Source: Hylemonella sp.
GTDB lineage: Bacteria > Pseudomonadota > Gammaproteobacteria > Burkholderiales > Burkholderiaceae_C
DNA length: 64,000 nucleotides
NCBI RefSeq assembly: GCF_027532185.1
Contig: NZ_JAPZSV010000001.1
Coordinates: 186,001 to 250,000 of the forward strand
Reading direction: 5' to 3'
Below the pieces are notes generated by a model, which saw only the letters and a program-made list of their open reading frames with translations, did no database searches and was not told where the DNA came from. Position numbers and translations under genes: made by a program. Shown here one piece after another: positions 54,233 to 63,346 of the stretch (positions within the stretch are counted from its first letter, which is position 1; every line of letters begins with the position of its first letter).

Positions 54233-54442
54233 ATGAAGCTCATCCGCATTCCGCGTTCGAAGGTGAAGCTCGGAGAAGCCCGCGCCGTTGCGCATCAGGA
54301 CAAGCTGGCCGAAAAGGAACGTCTCAGCCTGTCTACCCTGCAGCGCGCGGAGAACCTGCTCAGCCTGTGGGACCACAGCGCCGCAGCGATGGAACAACGC
54401 GTGGCCCCGACCAGCCAGGCAACGCCCGCTCAAGCGGCCTGA
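54233..54442 (+). CDS. Small basic ORF of unknown function
   Basis: An ORF of 69 codons starts 37 bp after the methylase gene on the same strand. The peptide begins MKLIRIPRSKVKLGEARAVA and contains a helical stretch EKERLSLSTLQRAENLLSLW; the end is Ala/Thr/Gln-rich. No Shine-Dalgarno is obvious. Codon choice looks like the neighbours and no other gene claims this stretch. I do not recognise it, and it could be spurious. Confidence 0.42.
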   Translation: MKLIRIPRSKVKLGEARAVAHQDKLAEKERLSLSTLQRAENLLSLWDHSAAAMEQRVAPTSQATPAQAA

Positions 54443-54458
54443 GGCCGATGGCCGACGC

Positions 54459-55442
54459 TCAGCGCCAGGACGGTGCGGCGCTACGCACGGCGCGTACCGA
54501 ACCTTCGCCGATGGCCGCACCGAAACGCTTGACCAGACGCTCGGCCACGTTCGGATGGCGTGTGTAGTCGACGATGTCCTCGGCCTGCACCACCTCACGC
54601 GCCACGTAGTCGAGGTTGCCCAGCTGATCGGCCAGACCCAGCTCGACGGCCTGCTGGCCGGTCCAGAACAGACCGCTGAACATGTCCGGGGTCTCTTTCA
54701 GGCGCTTGCCGCGGCCTTCCTTGACGACACCGATGAACTGCTTGTGGATCTGGTCCAGCATGGCCTGAGCATAGGCGCGCTGCTTCTCCGTCTGCGGACT
54801 GAAGGGGTCGAGAAAGCCCTTGTTCTCGCCAGCCGTCATGAGCCGACGCTCGACGCCCAGCTTGTCCATGAGACCGGTGAAGCCGAAGCCGTCCATCAGC
54901 ACGCCGATGCTGCCCACGATGCTGGCCTTGTCCACATAAATCCGGTCGGCCGAGACCGCAATGTAGTAGGCCGCCGAGGCACAGGCCTCTTCCACCACCG
55001 CATAGACCGGCTTGTCATGCTGGGCCTTGAGGCGCCGGATCTCGTCGTTGATGATGCCGGCCTGCACGGGGCTGCCACCCGGAGAGTTGATCAGGAGCAC
55101 CACCGCCTGGGCGCCGGCATCCTCAAACGCGTTGCGAATGGCGGCAACGACCAGCTCGGCACTGGCCTCGCTTTCGGAGGAAATCTCACCCTTGATTTCC
55201 ACCATGGCGGTGTGACGCGCGCTGGGTGAACTGCCCGTCTGCCCGAGGCCGAACACCAGCCAGACCACCAGCAGGAACAGGCCCAGGGTGATCAACCGGT
55301 TGATGATCTTCCAGCGTCGCGCCGTGCGCTGCTCTTCCAGTGCGGCAAACGCCAGTTTCTCCAGCACGCCACGCTCCCAGCCGGGAACCGCGGCCGGCTC
55401 CTTCGTGTTTGCGCCACTCTCGGGACTCAGGGATTCATTCAT
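54459..55442 (-). CDS. sppA: Signal peptide peptidase SppA, short (36K) type
   Basis: Membrane-bound serine protease that degrades cleaved signal peptides. The protein is 327 aa with one N-terminal membrane helix (about residues 45-65). The Ser-Lys dyad region is LLINSPGGSPVQAGIINDE, ACASAAYYIAVSADRIYVDK and ASIVGSIGVLMDGFG. It is shorter than E. coli SppA, as is common in this order. It is the last gene of rluC-HAD-Rieske-sppA. Confidence 0.93.
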   Translation of the reverse strand: MNESLSPESGANTKEPAAVPGWERGVLEKLAFAALEEQRTARRWKIINRLITLGLFLLVVWLVFGLGQTGSSPSARHTAMVEIKGEISSESEASAELVVAAIRNAFEDAGAQAVVLLINSPGGSPVQAGIINDEIRRLKAQHDKPVYAVVEEACASAAYYIAVSADRIYVDKASIVGSIGVLMDGFGFTGLMDKLGVERRLMTAGENKGFLDPFSPQTEKQRAYAQAMLDQIHKQFIGVVKEGRGKRLKETPDMFSGLFWTGQQAVELGLADQLGNLDYVAREVVQAEDIVDYTRHPNVAERLVKRFGAAIGEGSVRAVRSAAPSWR

Positions 55443-55443
55443 G

Positions 55444-55815
55444 TCAGAACTCGACAGGTTTCAGGTTGTAGGCAGTATGCCAGTGCACAACGCCATCACG
55501 CTCCGTGAGGGCGATCTTGACCAGCCCCCCGCGGCAGGGCCCGCCCCGGCAGGCCCCGGTCTCGGGGGCATAGAGCGCGCCATGCGTGGCACAGATCAGC
55601 CAGTGGCCCGTGATGTCGAAGAAATGGTTGGGCTGGTAGTCCAGCTCCATGGCCACATGGCTGCAGCGGTTCAGATAGGCGTGGGCTCGCCCCGCGTAGC
55701 GGACGGCAAAGGCGCGGCAGGTCTGGCCGCCATAGACCACGTCGAAAGGCACGGCCAGCCCGCTGTCGACCAGATCGGCCGAATTGCACAGGGGAATCAG
55801 GCCGGCCTCGTCCAT
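55444..55815 (-). CDS. Rieske [2Fe-2S] ferredoxin-like protein
   Basis: Small soluble Rieske protein, 123 aa. The cluster ligands are in NRCSHVAME (C-x-H) and LICATHGALYAPETGACRGG (C-x-x-H), with the usual spacing. It has no signal peptide, so it is cytoplasmic. Partners are unknown. It sits 3 bp after a HAD phosphatase and 1 bp before sppA, so all are co-transcribed. Confidence 0.9.
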   Translation of the reverse strand: MDEAGLIPLCNSADLVDSGLAVPFDVVYGGQTCRAFAVRYAGRAHAYLNRCSHVAMELDYQPNHFFDITGHWLICATHGALYAPETGACRGGPCRGGLVKIALTERDGVVHWHTAYNLKPVEF

Positions 55816-55818
55816 GAC

Positions 55819-56484
55819 TCAAGCGTGCTCCAACAGCCAGTCGTGCAGCTCGCGCACCGAATGCGCCACATGCAGGGGCTGCAAGGCGTGGAAGGCCTCG
55901 GGCTCGTGCGCGCCATAGCTCACGCCCACGCTGGCGCAGCCGGCGTTGAGCGCCATCTGCAGGTCGTGCGTGGTGTCGCCAATCATCAGCGTGCGTTCGG
56001 GCTCGACGCCGAATTCGCGCATGAGCTCCTGCAGCATGCGCGGGTGCGGCTTGCCGGCCGTCTCGTCGGCCGTGCGCGAGCCGTCGAACACCCCCTTGAG
56101 CCGCACGGTGTGCAGCACCTCGTCCAGACCACGTCGGCTCTTGCCCGTGGCCACGGTCAGCCAGTGGTGGCGTGCCTTGAGGTCGGTCAGCAGCTCCAGC
56201 ACGCCGGCAAACAGGCTCAGGTCGTTCTGGTGCGCCATGTAATGAAAGCGGTAGCGCTCCCCCAGGGCCGGGTATTTCTCGGGCGGCACGTCGGGCGCTG
56301 CATGGGCCAGGGCTTGGCTCAGGGCCATGCCGATCACATAAGACGCATCCTTGTCGCTGGGCACGGTGCCGCCAACATCGCGCACCGCCTCCTGGATGCT
56401 GCGCGTGATGATGGCCGTCGAATCGAACAGGGTACCGTCCCAATCGAAGGCGATCAGGTCGTACTGGCGGGGTCTAAAACTCAT
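55819..56484 (-). CDS. HAD-superfamily phosphatase, phosphoglycolate phosphatase-like
   Basis: Protein of 221 aa with the HAD nucleophile motif LIAFDWDGTLFDST, motif II near TVATGKSRRGLDEVL, and motif IV in LMIGDTTHDLQMALNAGC. The helical cap lies at about residues 20-85. Relatives include Gph and other small phosphatases; the substrate is not evident. It overlaps the rluC stop by ATGA, a coupling conserved with pseudouridine synthase genes. Confidence 0.88.
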   Translation of the reverse strand: MSFRPRQYDLIAFDWDGTLFDSTAIITRSIQEAVRDVGGTVPSDKDASYVIGMALSQALAHAAPDVPPEKYPALGERYRFHYMAHQNDLSLFAGVLELLTDLKARHHWLTVATGKSRRGLDEVLHTVRLKGVFDGSRTADETAGKPHPRMLQELMREFGVEPERTLMIGDTTHDLQMALNAGCASVGVSYGAHEPEAFHALQPLHVAHSVRELHDWLLEHA

Positions 56485-57503
56485 GAATGCTCGGACTCAG
56501 GAAGGACGTGACCCGCGAAACGGGCCAGCTCAGGCGGCAGCGGGCAGATCAGCTCGATACGCTCACCGCTGGCCGGATGGTTGAACTGTAAACGCCAGGC
56601 ATGCAGGAACATGCGCCGCAGCGGCACCGCCCCCTCGCCAGCTACGGGTTTCTGCAGGGCCTTGTTGCGCTCGAAATCCCCGTACTTGTCATCGCCCACG
56701 ATGGGCAGGCCTTCGGACGCCAGGTGCACGCGGATCTGGTGCGTGCGCCCGGTCTTGATGGTCACTTCCAGCAGGCTGTAGTGCTCGGAACGGGCGCGCA
56801 CCTTGACCAGGGTGACCGACTTCATGCCGTCCGGGTCGTCCCGCGCCACGACCTTCACGCGGCGCTCGCCGTCCTCCAGCAGGTATTTGTGCAGGGGCTT
56901 GTCCAGCACCTTCTTGTTGAGCGGCCAGGCGCCGGCCACCAGGGCCAGATAGGTCTTGCCGGTCTCGCGCTCCCGAAACTGGTCCTGCAAGGCCTTGAGC
57001 GCGCTGCGTTTCTTGGCCAGCAGCAGGATGCCGCTGGTTTCCCGGTCCAGCCGGTGCACCAGCTCCAGGAACTTCGCCTGCGGCCGGGCCATGCGCAGCT
57101 GCTCGATGACACCGAAGCTCACGCCTGAGCCTCCATGCACGGCCGTCCCGGCGGGCTTGTCCAGGGCCAGCACGGCCTCGTCCTCGAACAACACCGGGAA
57201 CTCGCGGGCCGGGGCATGGGGCGCCGCCATGGCCTCGGCTTTCTCCACCGCCCGCTCCGACAGGCGCACGGGCGGCACCCGCACCTGGTCGCCCGTCTCG
57301 ACCCGCGTATCGGCTGAAGCTCGCCCTTTGTTAACCCTCACTTCGCCGCTACGGATGATGCGGTAGACATGGGTCTTGGGCACGCCCTTGAGCTGACGCA
57401 GCAGGAAATTGTCCAGGCGCTGGCCGGCCGATTCCTCGTCGACTGTCACGATTTCGACACGGGGACTGGCCGCAGGCGTTTTGCCCCCTATAATGTGTTT
57501 CAC
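56481..57503 (-). CDS. rluC: 23S rRNA pseudouridine synthase RluC
   Basis: Makes pseudouridines at 955, 2504 and 2580 of 23S rRNA in E. coli numbering. The protein is 340 aa from the GTG at 57501-57503. An S4 domain (QRLDNFLLRQLKGVPKTHVY) is followed by the catalytic motif LVHRLDRETSGILLLAKKRS with its Asp, and GRTHQIRVHLASEGLPIVGD. It is divergent from rne, as in many proteobacteria. The first codons overlap the rne -10 box, so a later GTG start (codon 19) is possible. Confidence 0.93.
   Translation of the reverse strand: MKHIIGGKTPAASPRVEIVTVDEESAGQRLDNFLLRQLKGVPKTHVYRIIRSGEVRVNKGRASADTRVETGDQVRVPPVRLSERAVEKAEAMAAPHAPAREFPVLFEDEAVLALDKPAGTAVHGGSGVSFGVIEQLRMARPQAKFLELVHRLDRETSGILLLAKKRSALKALQDQFRERETGKTYLALVAGAWPLNKKVLDKPLHKYLLEDGERRVKVVARDDPDGMKSVTLVKVRARSEHYSLLEVTIKTGRTHQIRVHLASEGLPIVGDDKYGDFERNKALQKPVAGEGAVPLRRMFLHAWRLQFNHPASGERIELICPLPPELARFAGHVLPESEHS
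57489..57494 (+). promoter_or_regulatory. -10 box of the rne promoter
   Basis: A perfect TATAAT on the plus strand lies about 505 bp upstream of rne, with a weak CTGGCC at the -35 position (17-bp spacer). It would give rne a leader of about 495 nt. It falls within the first codons of the divergent rluC gene. Confidence 0.5.
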
Positions 57504-57996
57504 TAGCGCCGCGCTGTAAGTGGTTGATTTATCTGGAGTTTAGTCCAGATGGCCCTCAAGCCGCGCTGGAAGGTCGATGTCACCGACCACCGGGTACGCA
57601 AACCGCAAGCCAGCTGCTTGCCGTGGCCTGCCCAGTGGAAGGCGCAACCGACGCCTAGAAACACTGAACGGAATACCCAGTGCTGCCAGCCATAAGCTGG
57701 CAGCCGGATCAAAGCGAAATGTTTGTGTTGATGTGCCTGATCCTCCTGTGCCTGCAGCGCGCCCGCGTGCTGCTGCCCGGCACCGATCAGCCATCAGCGC
57801 CCGCACTGCGGGCAGCCCTGGCCGCCAAGTTGGTGGCGGCCCCACAGACGCCTTTCCTCGCCCTCATCCACGCGCCTACACCGCGGCTCACAAGCTGAGC
57901 CCGCGGTTCTCCGGCAATTCCATCCGTTTCGAAGCGTCAGTTCCGGCATCGTGCGCCCGCACAGGGCATGTGTACTGATGTAAAGGAAAACATCCC
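57504..57996 (+). promoter_or_regulatory. Long structured 5' leader of rne
   Basis: No credible gene is present in these 493 bp. Several local hairpins occur: GGTCG/CGACC (57572-57588), AGGCG/CGCCT (57640-57656), CACTG/CAGTG (57662-57682) and a perfect 9-bp GCTGCCAGC/GCTGGCAGC with a CATAA loop (57682-57704). A final GATGT/ACATC hairpin (57977-57994) holds the Shine-Dalgarno AAAGGAAA in its loop, directly before the ATG. RNase E genes in gammaproteobacteria are self-regulated through long structured leaders; a similar role here is an inference. Confidence 0.5.
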
Positions 57997-60822
57997 ATGA
58001 AACGGATGCTGATCAACGCCACGCAGGCCGAAGAACGCCGCCTGGCCATCGTCGACGGACAGAAGCTCCTCGACTACGAGATCGAGATCGAAGGGCGCGA
58101 ACAGCGCAAGGGCAACATCTACAAGGCCGTCGTCACGCGCGTCGAGCCCTCGCTGGAAGCCTGCTTCGTCGACTACGGCGAAGACCGCCACGGTTTCCTG
58201 CCGTTCAAGGAGATCTCCCGCAACTACTTCCAGCAGGGTGTGTCGGTCAGCCAGGCCCGCATCCAGGACGCCATCAAGGAAGGCCAGGAGCTGCTGGTCC
58301 AGGTGGAGAAGGAAGAGCGTGGCAACAAGGGCGCGGCACTGACCACCTTCGTCTCGCTGGCGGGCCGCTATGTCGTGCTCATGCCCAACAACCCGCGCGG
58401 CGGTGGCGTGAGCCGTCGCATCGAGGGCGACGACCGGGCCGAACTGAAAGAAGCGCTGGACCAGCTCGAGTACCCCAACGGCATGTCCATCATCGCGCGC
58501 ACCGCCGGCATCGGCCGTAGCGCGCCCGAACTGCAGTGGGACCTGAACTACCTGCTCAAGCTCTGGACCGCGATTGACGGCGCGGCCAAGGGCGGCAAGG
58601 GCGCCTTCCTGATCTACCAGGAATCGAGCCTGGTGATCCGGGCCATCCGCGACTACTTCAACAACGACATCGGCGACATCCTGATCGACACCGACGACGT
58701 GTACGAGCAGGCCCAGCAGTTCATGGCCCACGTCATGCCCGAGCATGCCGCGCGCGTGAAACGCTACCGCGACAACGCCCCGCTGTTCAGCCGCTTTCAG
58801 ATCGAGCACCAGATCGAGTCGGCCTACGCCCGCACGGTCAACCTGCCCTCGGGCGGCGCCATCGTGATCGACCACACCGAGGCTCTGGTGTCGATCGACG
58901 TCAACTCGGCGCGCGCCATCAAGGGCGGCGACATCGAGGAGACCGCCACCCGCACCAACCTGGAAGCCGCCGACGAAGTGGCTCGCCAGATGCGCCTGCG
59001 TGACCTGGGCGGCCTGATCGTGATCGACTTCATCGACATGGAAGAGTCGAAGAACCGCCGCGAGGTCGAGAACCGCCTGCGCGACGCTCTGCGCCAGGAC
59101 CGCGCCCGCGTGCAGTTCGGCACCATCAGCAAGTTCGGCCTGATGGAAATGAGCCGCCAGCGCCTGCGCCCGGCCCTCTCCGAAGGCGCGTCCATCCCCT
59201 GCCCGCGCTGCGGCGGCTCCGGCCACATCCGCGACACGGAAAGCTCGGCACTGCAGATCCTGCGCATCATCCAGGAAGAGTCCCAGAAGGACAACACCGC
59301 CGCCGTGCATGTACAGGTGCCGGTGGACGTAGCCTCCTTCCTGCTCAACGAGAAACGCAACGAGATCACCAAGATCGAGCTCAAGCAGCGTATCAATGTG
59401 CTGATGGTGCCCAACAAGTCGCTGGAGACGCCGAACTACAAGCTCGAGCGCCTCAAGCACGACGATCCGCGTTTGGACAACATCGAGGCCAGCTACCAGA
59501 TGGCCGACGAGATCGAGGACCCGACCGCCGTCACGCGCCGTTCGCAGGAGCCCACCAACAAGCAGACCCCGGTCATCAAGGGCGTGCTGCCCGACGCACC
59601 GGCGCCGATCGCCCCGCCCAAGCCGGTGGCCGAAGCCCCCGCCACGCCGGCCAAGGCCGCTGCGGCCGCGCAACAGCCGGCCAGCCCGGGCTTCATCGGC
59701 TGGCTCAAGAACCTGTTCGGCAGCAAGCCGGCAGCCGAGCCGGCCAAGGTGGAGAAGAAGGAAGAGCGTCGCGACGGCCGTGGTGGCCGCGAAGGCAACC
59801 GCAGTGAAGGTCGCGGCGAAGGCCGTGGACGCGGCGGACGCGGTGGCCGTGGTGGTGAGCGCGGTGAACGTGGCGAACGCCAGGAACGCGGCGAGCGTAA
59901 CGAGCAGCGCGGTAACCGCGGCGAGCGTCAGGGCCAGCGTGCCGACGCCGAGAACCGCAACACGCAGCAGGCGGCTGAAGGCGGCAGCGAGCCGCGTCAG
60001 GAACGTGCGCCGCGCAACAACGAACAGCGCGGCCGCAACGGTGAACGCGCCGAACGTGGCGAGCGCCAGGAGCGTGGTGAGCGCAACGAGCCGCGCGGCA
60101 ACCGCGGGGGCGAACGCGGTGATCAGCCGCGTGAAACACGCGAACCTCGCGAGCCCCGTGAGCCCCGCGAACCGCGTGGGGAGCGCCCGGAGCGCGGTGA
60201 GCGCCGCAACGAGCGCGGCCCGCGCCCCGAAGCGGAACGCCGTCCGGCCGAGGAAACCCGTCCGCAAGACCCGCTGAACGAGGCGCAGCAGGCCGTCGAG
60301 ACTGCGCATGACGGCGACACCCAGCCCATGGAACCCCGCCCCGAAGGCGAAGCCCAGGGTCAGCGTGAGCGCCGTTCACGCGACCGCTATGGCCGTGACC
60401 GCCGCGAGCGTGGCGAGCGCCAGGAGCAGGCCGCCCAGGCATCCGCGGGGGCCGAGGCCACCCAGCCCCAGACGAGCCCCGCCGTCGCGGCATCCCGCCC
60501 GACCCCGGTCGCGGCAGCACCCGCTGCCCATGCCACGGCTGCCACCGGCCGGGCCCTCCCCCGCGTGCAGCCTTACACTCTGCCGCTGTCCGACCTGAAT
60601 CAGGTGGCCAGCGCCTCAGGCCTGCAGTGGGTCAACTCCGACGCCGACAAGGTGGCCGCCGTGCAGGCCGCCATCGCGGCCGAACCCAAGCCGGTCCATG
60701 TGCCGCGCGAACGCCCGGCACCGGTGGTGCTGGACGAAGGCCCGCTGATCCTGGTCGAGACCCGCAAGGATCTGCGCGAGATGAAGCTGCCCTTCGAGCA
60801 GCAGGAAACAGCCCAGGGCTAA
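57997..60822 (+). CDS. rne: Ribonuclease E
   Basis: Essential endoribonuclease and degradosome scaffold, 941 aa. The catalytic half has the S1 domain ([20 protein letters not shown], about residues 35-120). The active-site Asp residues are in [10 protein letters not shown] (about 301) and [12 protein letters not shown] (about 346), and the zinc-link cysteines are in [12 protein letters not shown] (about 402-410). From about residue 510 it is disordered and extremely rich in Arg, Gly and Glu (RGER/REP repeats), likely for RNA and partner binding. A conserved-looking tail (about 855-895) closes it. A short segment [13 protein letters not shown] (about 566-578) looks like an amphipathic membrane anchor. 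Confidence 0.97.
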   Translation: MKRMLINATQAEERRLAIVDGQKLLDYEIEIEGREQRKGNIYKAVVTRVEPSLEACFVDYGEDRHGFLPFKEISRNYFQQGVSVSQARIQDAIKEGQELLVQVEKEERGNKGAALTTFVSLAGRYVVLMPNNPRGGGVSRRIEGDDRAELKEALDQLEYPNGMSIIARTAGIGRSAPELQWDLNYLLKLWTAIDGAAKGGKGAFLIYQESSLVIRAIRDYFNNDIGDILIDTDDVYEQAQQFMAHVMPEHAARVKRYRDNAPLFSRFQIEHQIESAYARTVNLPSGGAIVIDHTEALVSIDVNSARAIKGGDIEETATRTNLEAADEVARQMRLRDLGGLIVIDFIDMEESKNRREVENRLRDALRQDRARVQFGTISKFGLMEMSRQRLRPALSEGASIPCPRCGGSGHIRDTESSALQILRIIQEESQKDNTAAVHVQVPVDVASFLLNEKRNEITKIELKQRINVLMVPNKSLETPNYKLERLKHDDPRLDNIEASYQMADEIEDPTAVTRRSQEPTNKQTPVIKGVLPDAPAPIAPPKPVAEAPATPAKAAAAAQQPASPGFIGWLKNLFGSKPAAEPAKVEKKEERRDGRGGREGNRSEGRGEGRGRGGRGGRGGERGERGERQERGERNEQRGNRGERQGQRADAENRNTQQAAEGGSEPRQERAPRNNEQRGRNGERAERGERQERGERNEPRGNRGGERGDQPRETREPREPREPREPRGERPERGERRNERGPRPEAERRPAEETRPQDPLNEAQQAVETAHDGDTQPMEPRPEGEAQGQRERRSRDRYGRDRRERGERQEQAAQASAGAEATQPQTSPAVAASRPTPVAAAPAAHATAATGRALPRVQPYTLPLSDLNQVASASGLQWVNSDADKVAAVQAAIAAEPKPVHVPRERPAPVVLDEGPLILVETRKDLREMKLPFEQQETAQG
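59866..60178 (+). repeat. Repetitive Arg/Gly/Glu-coding region within rne
   Basis: A 20-codon unit at 59866-59925 ([20 protein letters not shown]) recurs at 60052-60111 with 18 of 20 identical residues and mostly synonymous base changes. A run of REP triplets (four in a row) follows at about 60140-60175. This marks recent internal duplication in the disordered RNA-binding part. Confidence 0.7.
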
Positions 60823-60840
60823 AGTCCCCTCGCCCCCGCA

Positions 60841-60867
60841 AAAAAGCCCGCATCAGCGGGCTTTTTT
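60841..60867. terminator. Bidirectional terminator between rne and the GGDEF gene
   Basis: A stem AAAAAGCCCGC / GCGGGCTTTTT with an ATCA loop is flanked by A- and T-tracts, serving both convergent genes. Confidence 0.93.
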
Positions 60868-60886
60868 GCGTCTGGCGCGACGCGAG

Positions 60887-61954
60887 TCAGAAGACGTCGA
60901 CCGAACCCGTGCGAGACACCTCGCCGAACAGACCCCGGCGCACCAGCTCCGGGTGGCTGCAGACCTTGTTGCGCCCGTTGCGCTGTGCATAGTCAATGGC
61001 CTGGTCGGTGCGCTCCAGCGCGGTGCTGGGCGAATCGTCGGCCAGCACCCGGGTAAAGCCGGCGCTGATGGTCACCCGGCCGACCTGGGGAAAGTTGTAC
61101 TTCTCGACATTGGCGCGCAGGCGCTCGAAGGCCCCCAGGGCCAGGGCCTCCTCGGGGCAGTGGAAGAGCACGGCAAACTGCTCGCCGCCGAAGCGGTAGA
61201 GCCGGTCATGTGCGCGGAACGTACTGTTCATGATGCGCGCCACCAGCAGCGTCACCTCTTCCATGATCAGATGCCCGTGCTTGTCGCTGAGCAGGTGGAA
61301 GTTGTCGATGACGATGCAACCGACCCAGTAATTGGGCGGCACGCGGTGGCGTCGCTCCTTGCCGGGTGCGGGCTCGTTTTTCGGATCGTCCGGCATGCCG
61401 TCGAGTTCCTCGAGCACGGCGCTGTAGAAGGTGTCATCCAGGGACTTGCGGTTGAGCAGGCCGGTCAGCGCGTCACGGTCGCTGTAGGCCAGCAGCGTGT
61501 ACATGTTGCGGTAGATGTGGTGCAGCTGCTCGATGGTCTGCCGATCGGCCGGCTCCAGCACGCCCGCGGTGTGAATCTCGATCACGCCCTGCTCGTCGTC
61601 GGCACGCGTATCGGCGAACAGCGGCAGGTAGTAGATGCGAGGCCCATCGGGACCGGCCCAGGCCACCTCGATGACCTGGCGGCCATTGAGACTGCGCAGC
61701 CGGTCGTAGGACTCCTCCAGCTTGGGCAGGCTATGAAAGTCAATGCGCAGCGGATCCACCACCTTGCCGCCGCCGCGCGCGTCGAGCGAGACCAGGTCCA
61801 GCCAACGCTTCTCGCTGTCTTCGGCGCTGACGCGGGAAATCACCACCCGCTGGATCGGCACCAGATCGATCAGGGCCTTGGCCAGGGTCAGTTCCAGCAG
61901 ATCACGGTCACGGTGATCGGTGAGCTTGATGAGGTGTTCGGTCAGGGTGGCCAT
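60887..61954 (-). CDS. GGDEF-domain protein with degenerate active site and intact I-site
   Basis: Protein of 355 aa with no signal peptide or membrane helix. Residues 1-150 look like a GAF-type sensor. The GGDEF domain starts at DALTGLLNR (161-169). The allosteric I-site RAHD (247-250) is intact, five residues before the signature, which reads GGEQF (256-260) instead of GGDEF/GGEEF. The first metal Asp (PleD D327) is Val215 and the guanine-binding Asn (PleD N335) is Ser223. The enzyme is therefore probably inactive as a cyclase and may be a c-di-GMP receptor. That role is inferred from residues only. It converges with rne and may be alone in its transcript. Confidence 0.88.
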   Translation of the reverse strand: MATLTEHLIKLTDHRDRDLLELTLAKALIDLVPIQRVVISRVSAEDSEKRWLDLVSLDARGGGKVVDPLRIDFHSLPKLEESYDRLRSLNGRQVIEVAWAGPDGPRIYYLPLFADTRADDEQGVIEIHTAGVLEPADRQTIEQLHHIYRNMYTLLAYSDRDALTGLLNRKSLDDTFYSAVLEELDGMPDDPKNEPAPGKERRHRVPPNYWVGCIVIDNFHLLSDKHGHLIMEEVTLLVARIMNSTFRAHDRLYRFGGEQFAVLFHCPEEALALGAFERLRANVEKYNFPQVGRVTISAGFTRVLADDSPSTALERTDQAIDYAQRNGRNKVCSHPELVRRGLFGEVSRTGSVDVF

Positions 61955-62044
61955 GCTGCAAACACAAGTTGTGTGCGGACCATATTAGCCCTTTGCCGGG
62001 GCGCCGTCACCCCCCGCCACCCCGGGATCATCCCGAGGTCGGGC

Positions 62045-63328
62045 TCAGCCCTGGGCCGCCTGCCGCCAGGCGTCGAGCGCGGCCGCAGCATCCTCGCGCT
62101 GTTCCGCCAGCCGGGCCAGGGCCGCCCAGGCGCGCCGACGCAGGGCCTCGTCCTTGAGCTGGGTCAGGGCCTGGCGCAGCAGCTGCTGGGCCTTGCCCCA
62201 GAGCTGCAGGTGCATGCAGGCCACACCCGCCAAGTACTGCAGCAGCGGCTCACGCGGGTTGCCGAGCTGGGCTGCCTCGATGCGCGCCAGCCAGGCCGCG
62301 TCAGGTTGCCCCGGTGTCTGGTGAAAGCCGCGCTCGAGCAGCAGCACAAGCCGCAGGCGCAGCTCCTGCGGCAGGGTGGACGCGGGCCGCACCAGTTGCT
62401 CCCACACCGGCAACAGCCACTGCTGCGCCAGCGCAAAGTCCCCCCCTAGCGCGAGCATGCGCTCGCCAGCCTGCAGCGCCACCTCGGGCATGCCACGCTC
62501 GGCGGTGTCGAGCTGCTCCCAGACTTTCTGCAGCTGGGCCGGGTCATGCGTGCCGCGCAGCAGCTCCAAGGCCAAGCCACGCACGATGCTGCGCGCGGCC
62601 GATTCGGAAAACGCGCGGTGCTTGCCCAGCAGACGCACCGTCTCCAGCGCGGCACGGAACTGCCCCGCCAGACGGGTCACGCGCAGACGCAGACGCAGCG
62701 CCAACGTACGACGCGCCACGCCCTGGGGTAGCTCGTCCAGGCGCTGCAGCGCGGCCTGTACATCGCGGTCATCGAAGGCCCAGCGCGCCACGCGCAGCTG
62801 CACGCCTTCGCGCACCTCCTGGGCGTCGCGGCCTCGGCCCTGGGTCAGGGCCAGCGCAGAACGCGCATGGTCATCGCGGCCAGCCCGGTCCTGCAAGGCA
62901 TGGGCGCATTCAGCGGCCAGCAGATGGGCCAGCGCCATCAGGCGCGTGCCATGCGCCAGCGCCTGTTCGCCGCGCGCCAGCGCCTCGGTCTGCACCACCA
63001 CGTTCTCGGCCGCCTTGCGCGCCCGGATGAAGCGGCCTGCGGCCAGATGAGACATGGCGTCAAGCAGCCCCTGCAGCTGCGTGCGCTCCTGATGGCGGCG
63101 GCGCCAGCGCCGCGCCTCGGCAGGCAGGGCCAGCAGCAGAGACAAGCCGCGCAGCGCCGCGTAGAGCAGCACGAAGGCCGCGAACAGCACCAGCAGCACG
63201 AGGTTGAGTGAGAAGTCCAGGCGGTAGGGCGGCCAGAACAGCGTGACCGTGCCCTGGTTGTTGCCCGCGAACAGCGCCAGCCCTGCCGCCAGGGCAAAGA
63301 GGGCCAGGAACCAGAGCAGATTGCGCAT
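62045..63328 (-). CDS. hemY: HemY-like heme-biosynthesis-associated membrane protein
   Basis: Protein of 427 aa with two N-terminal membrane helices (about residues 3-20 and 40-62) separated by the NNQGTVTLFWPPYRLDFSL segment typical of the HemY N-terminal domain. A long TPR-like helical domain rich in Ala, Leu and Arg follows. It is the proteobacterial HemY, not the protoporphyrinogen oxidase of the same name. It lies 18 bp downstream of hemX. Its exact role in heme synthesis is unsettled. Confidence 0.87.
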   Translation of the reverse strand: MRNLLWFLALFALAAGLALFAGNNQGTVTLFWPPYRLDFSLNLVLLVLFAAFVLLYAALRGLSLLLALPAEARRWRRRHQERTQLQGLLDAMSHLAAGRFIRARKAAENVVVQTEALARGEQALAHGTRLMALAHLLAAECAHALQDRAGRDDHARSALALTQGRGRDAQEVREGVQLRVARWAFDDRDVQAALQRLDELPQGVARRTLALRLRLRVTRLAGQFRAALETVRLLGKHRAFSESAARSIVRGLALELLRGTHDPAQLQKVWEQLDTAERGMPEVALQAGERMLALGGDFALAQQWLLPVWEQLVRPASTLPQELRLRLVLLLERGFHQTPGQPDAAWLARIEAAQLGNPREPLLQYLAGVACMHLQLWGKAQQLLRQALTQLKDEALRRRAWAALARLAEQREDAAAALDAWRQAAQG

Positions 63329-63346
63329 GGCGTCCGCCTCCTGCGC

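Noticed and set aside
57937-60309. 790-codon open frame on the minus strand
   Set aside because: It is antisense to rne and dominated by Ala/Leu/Val/Arg runs mirroring the RNase E low-complexity tail.
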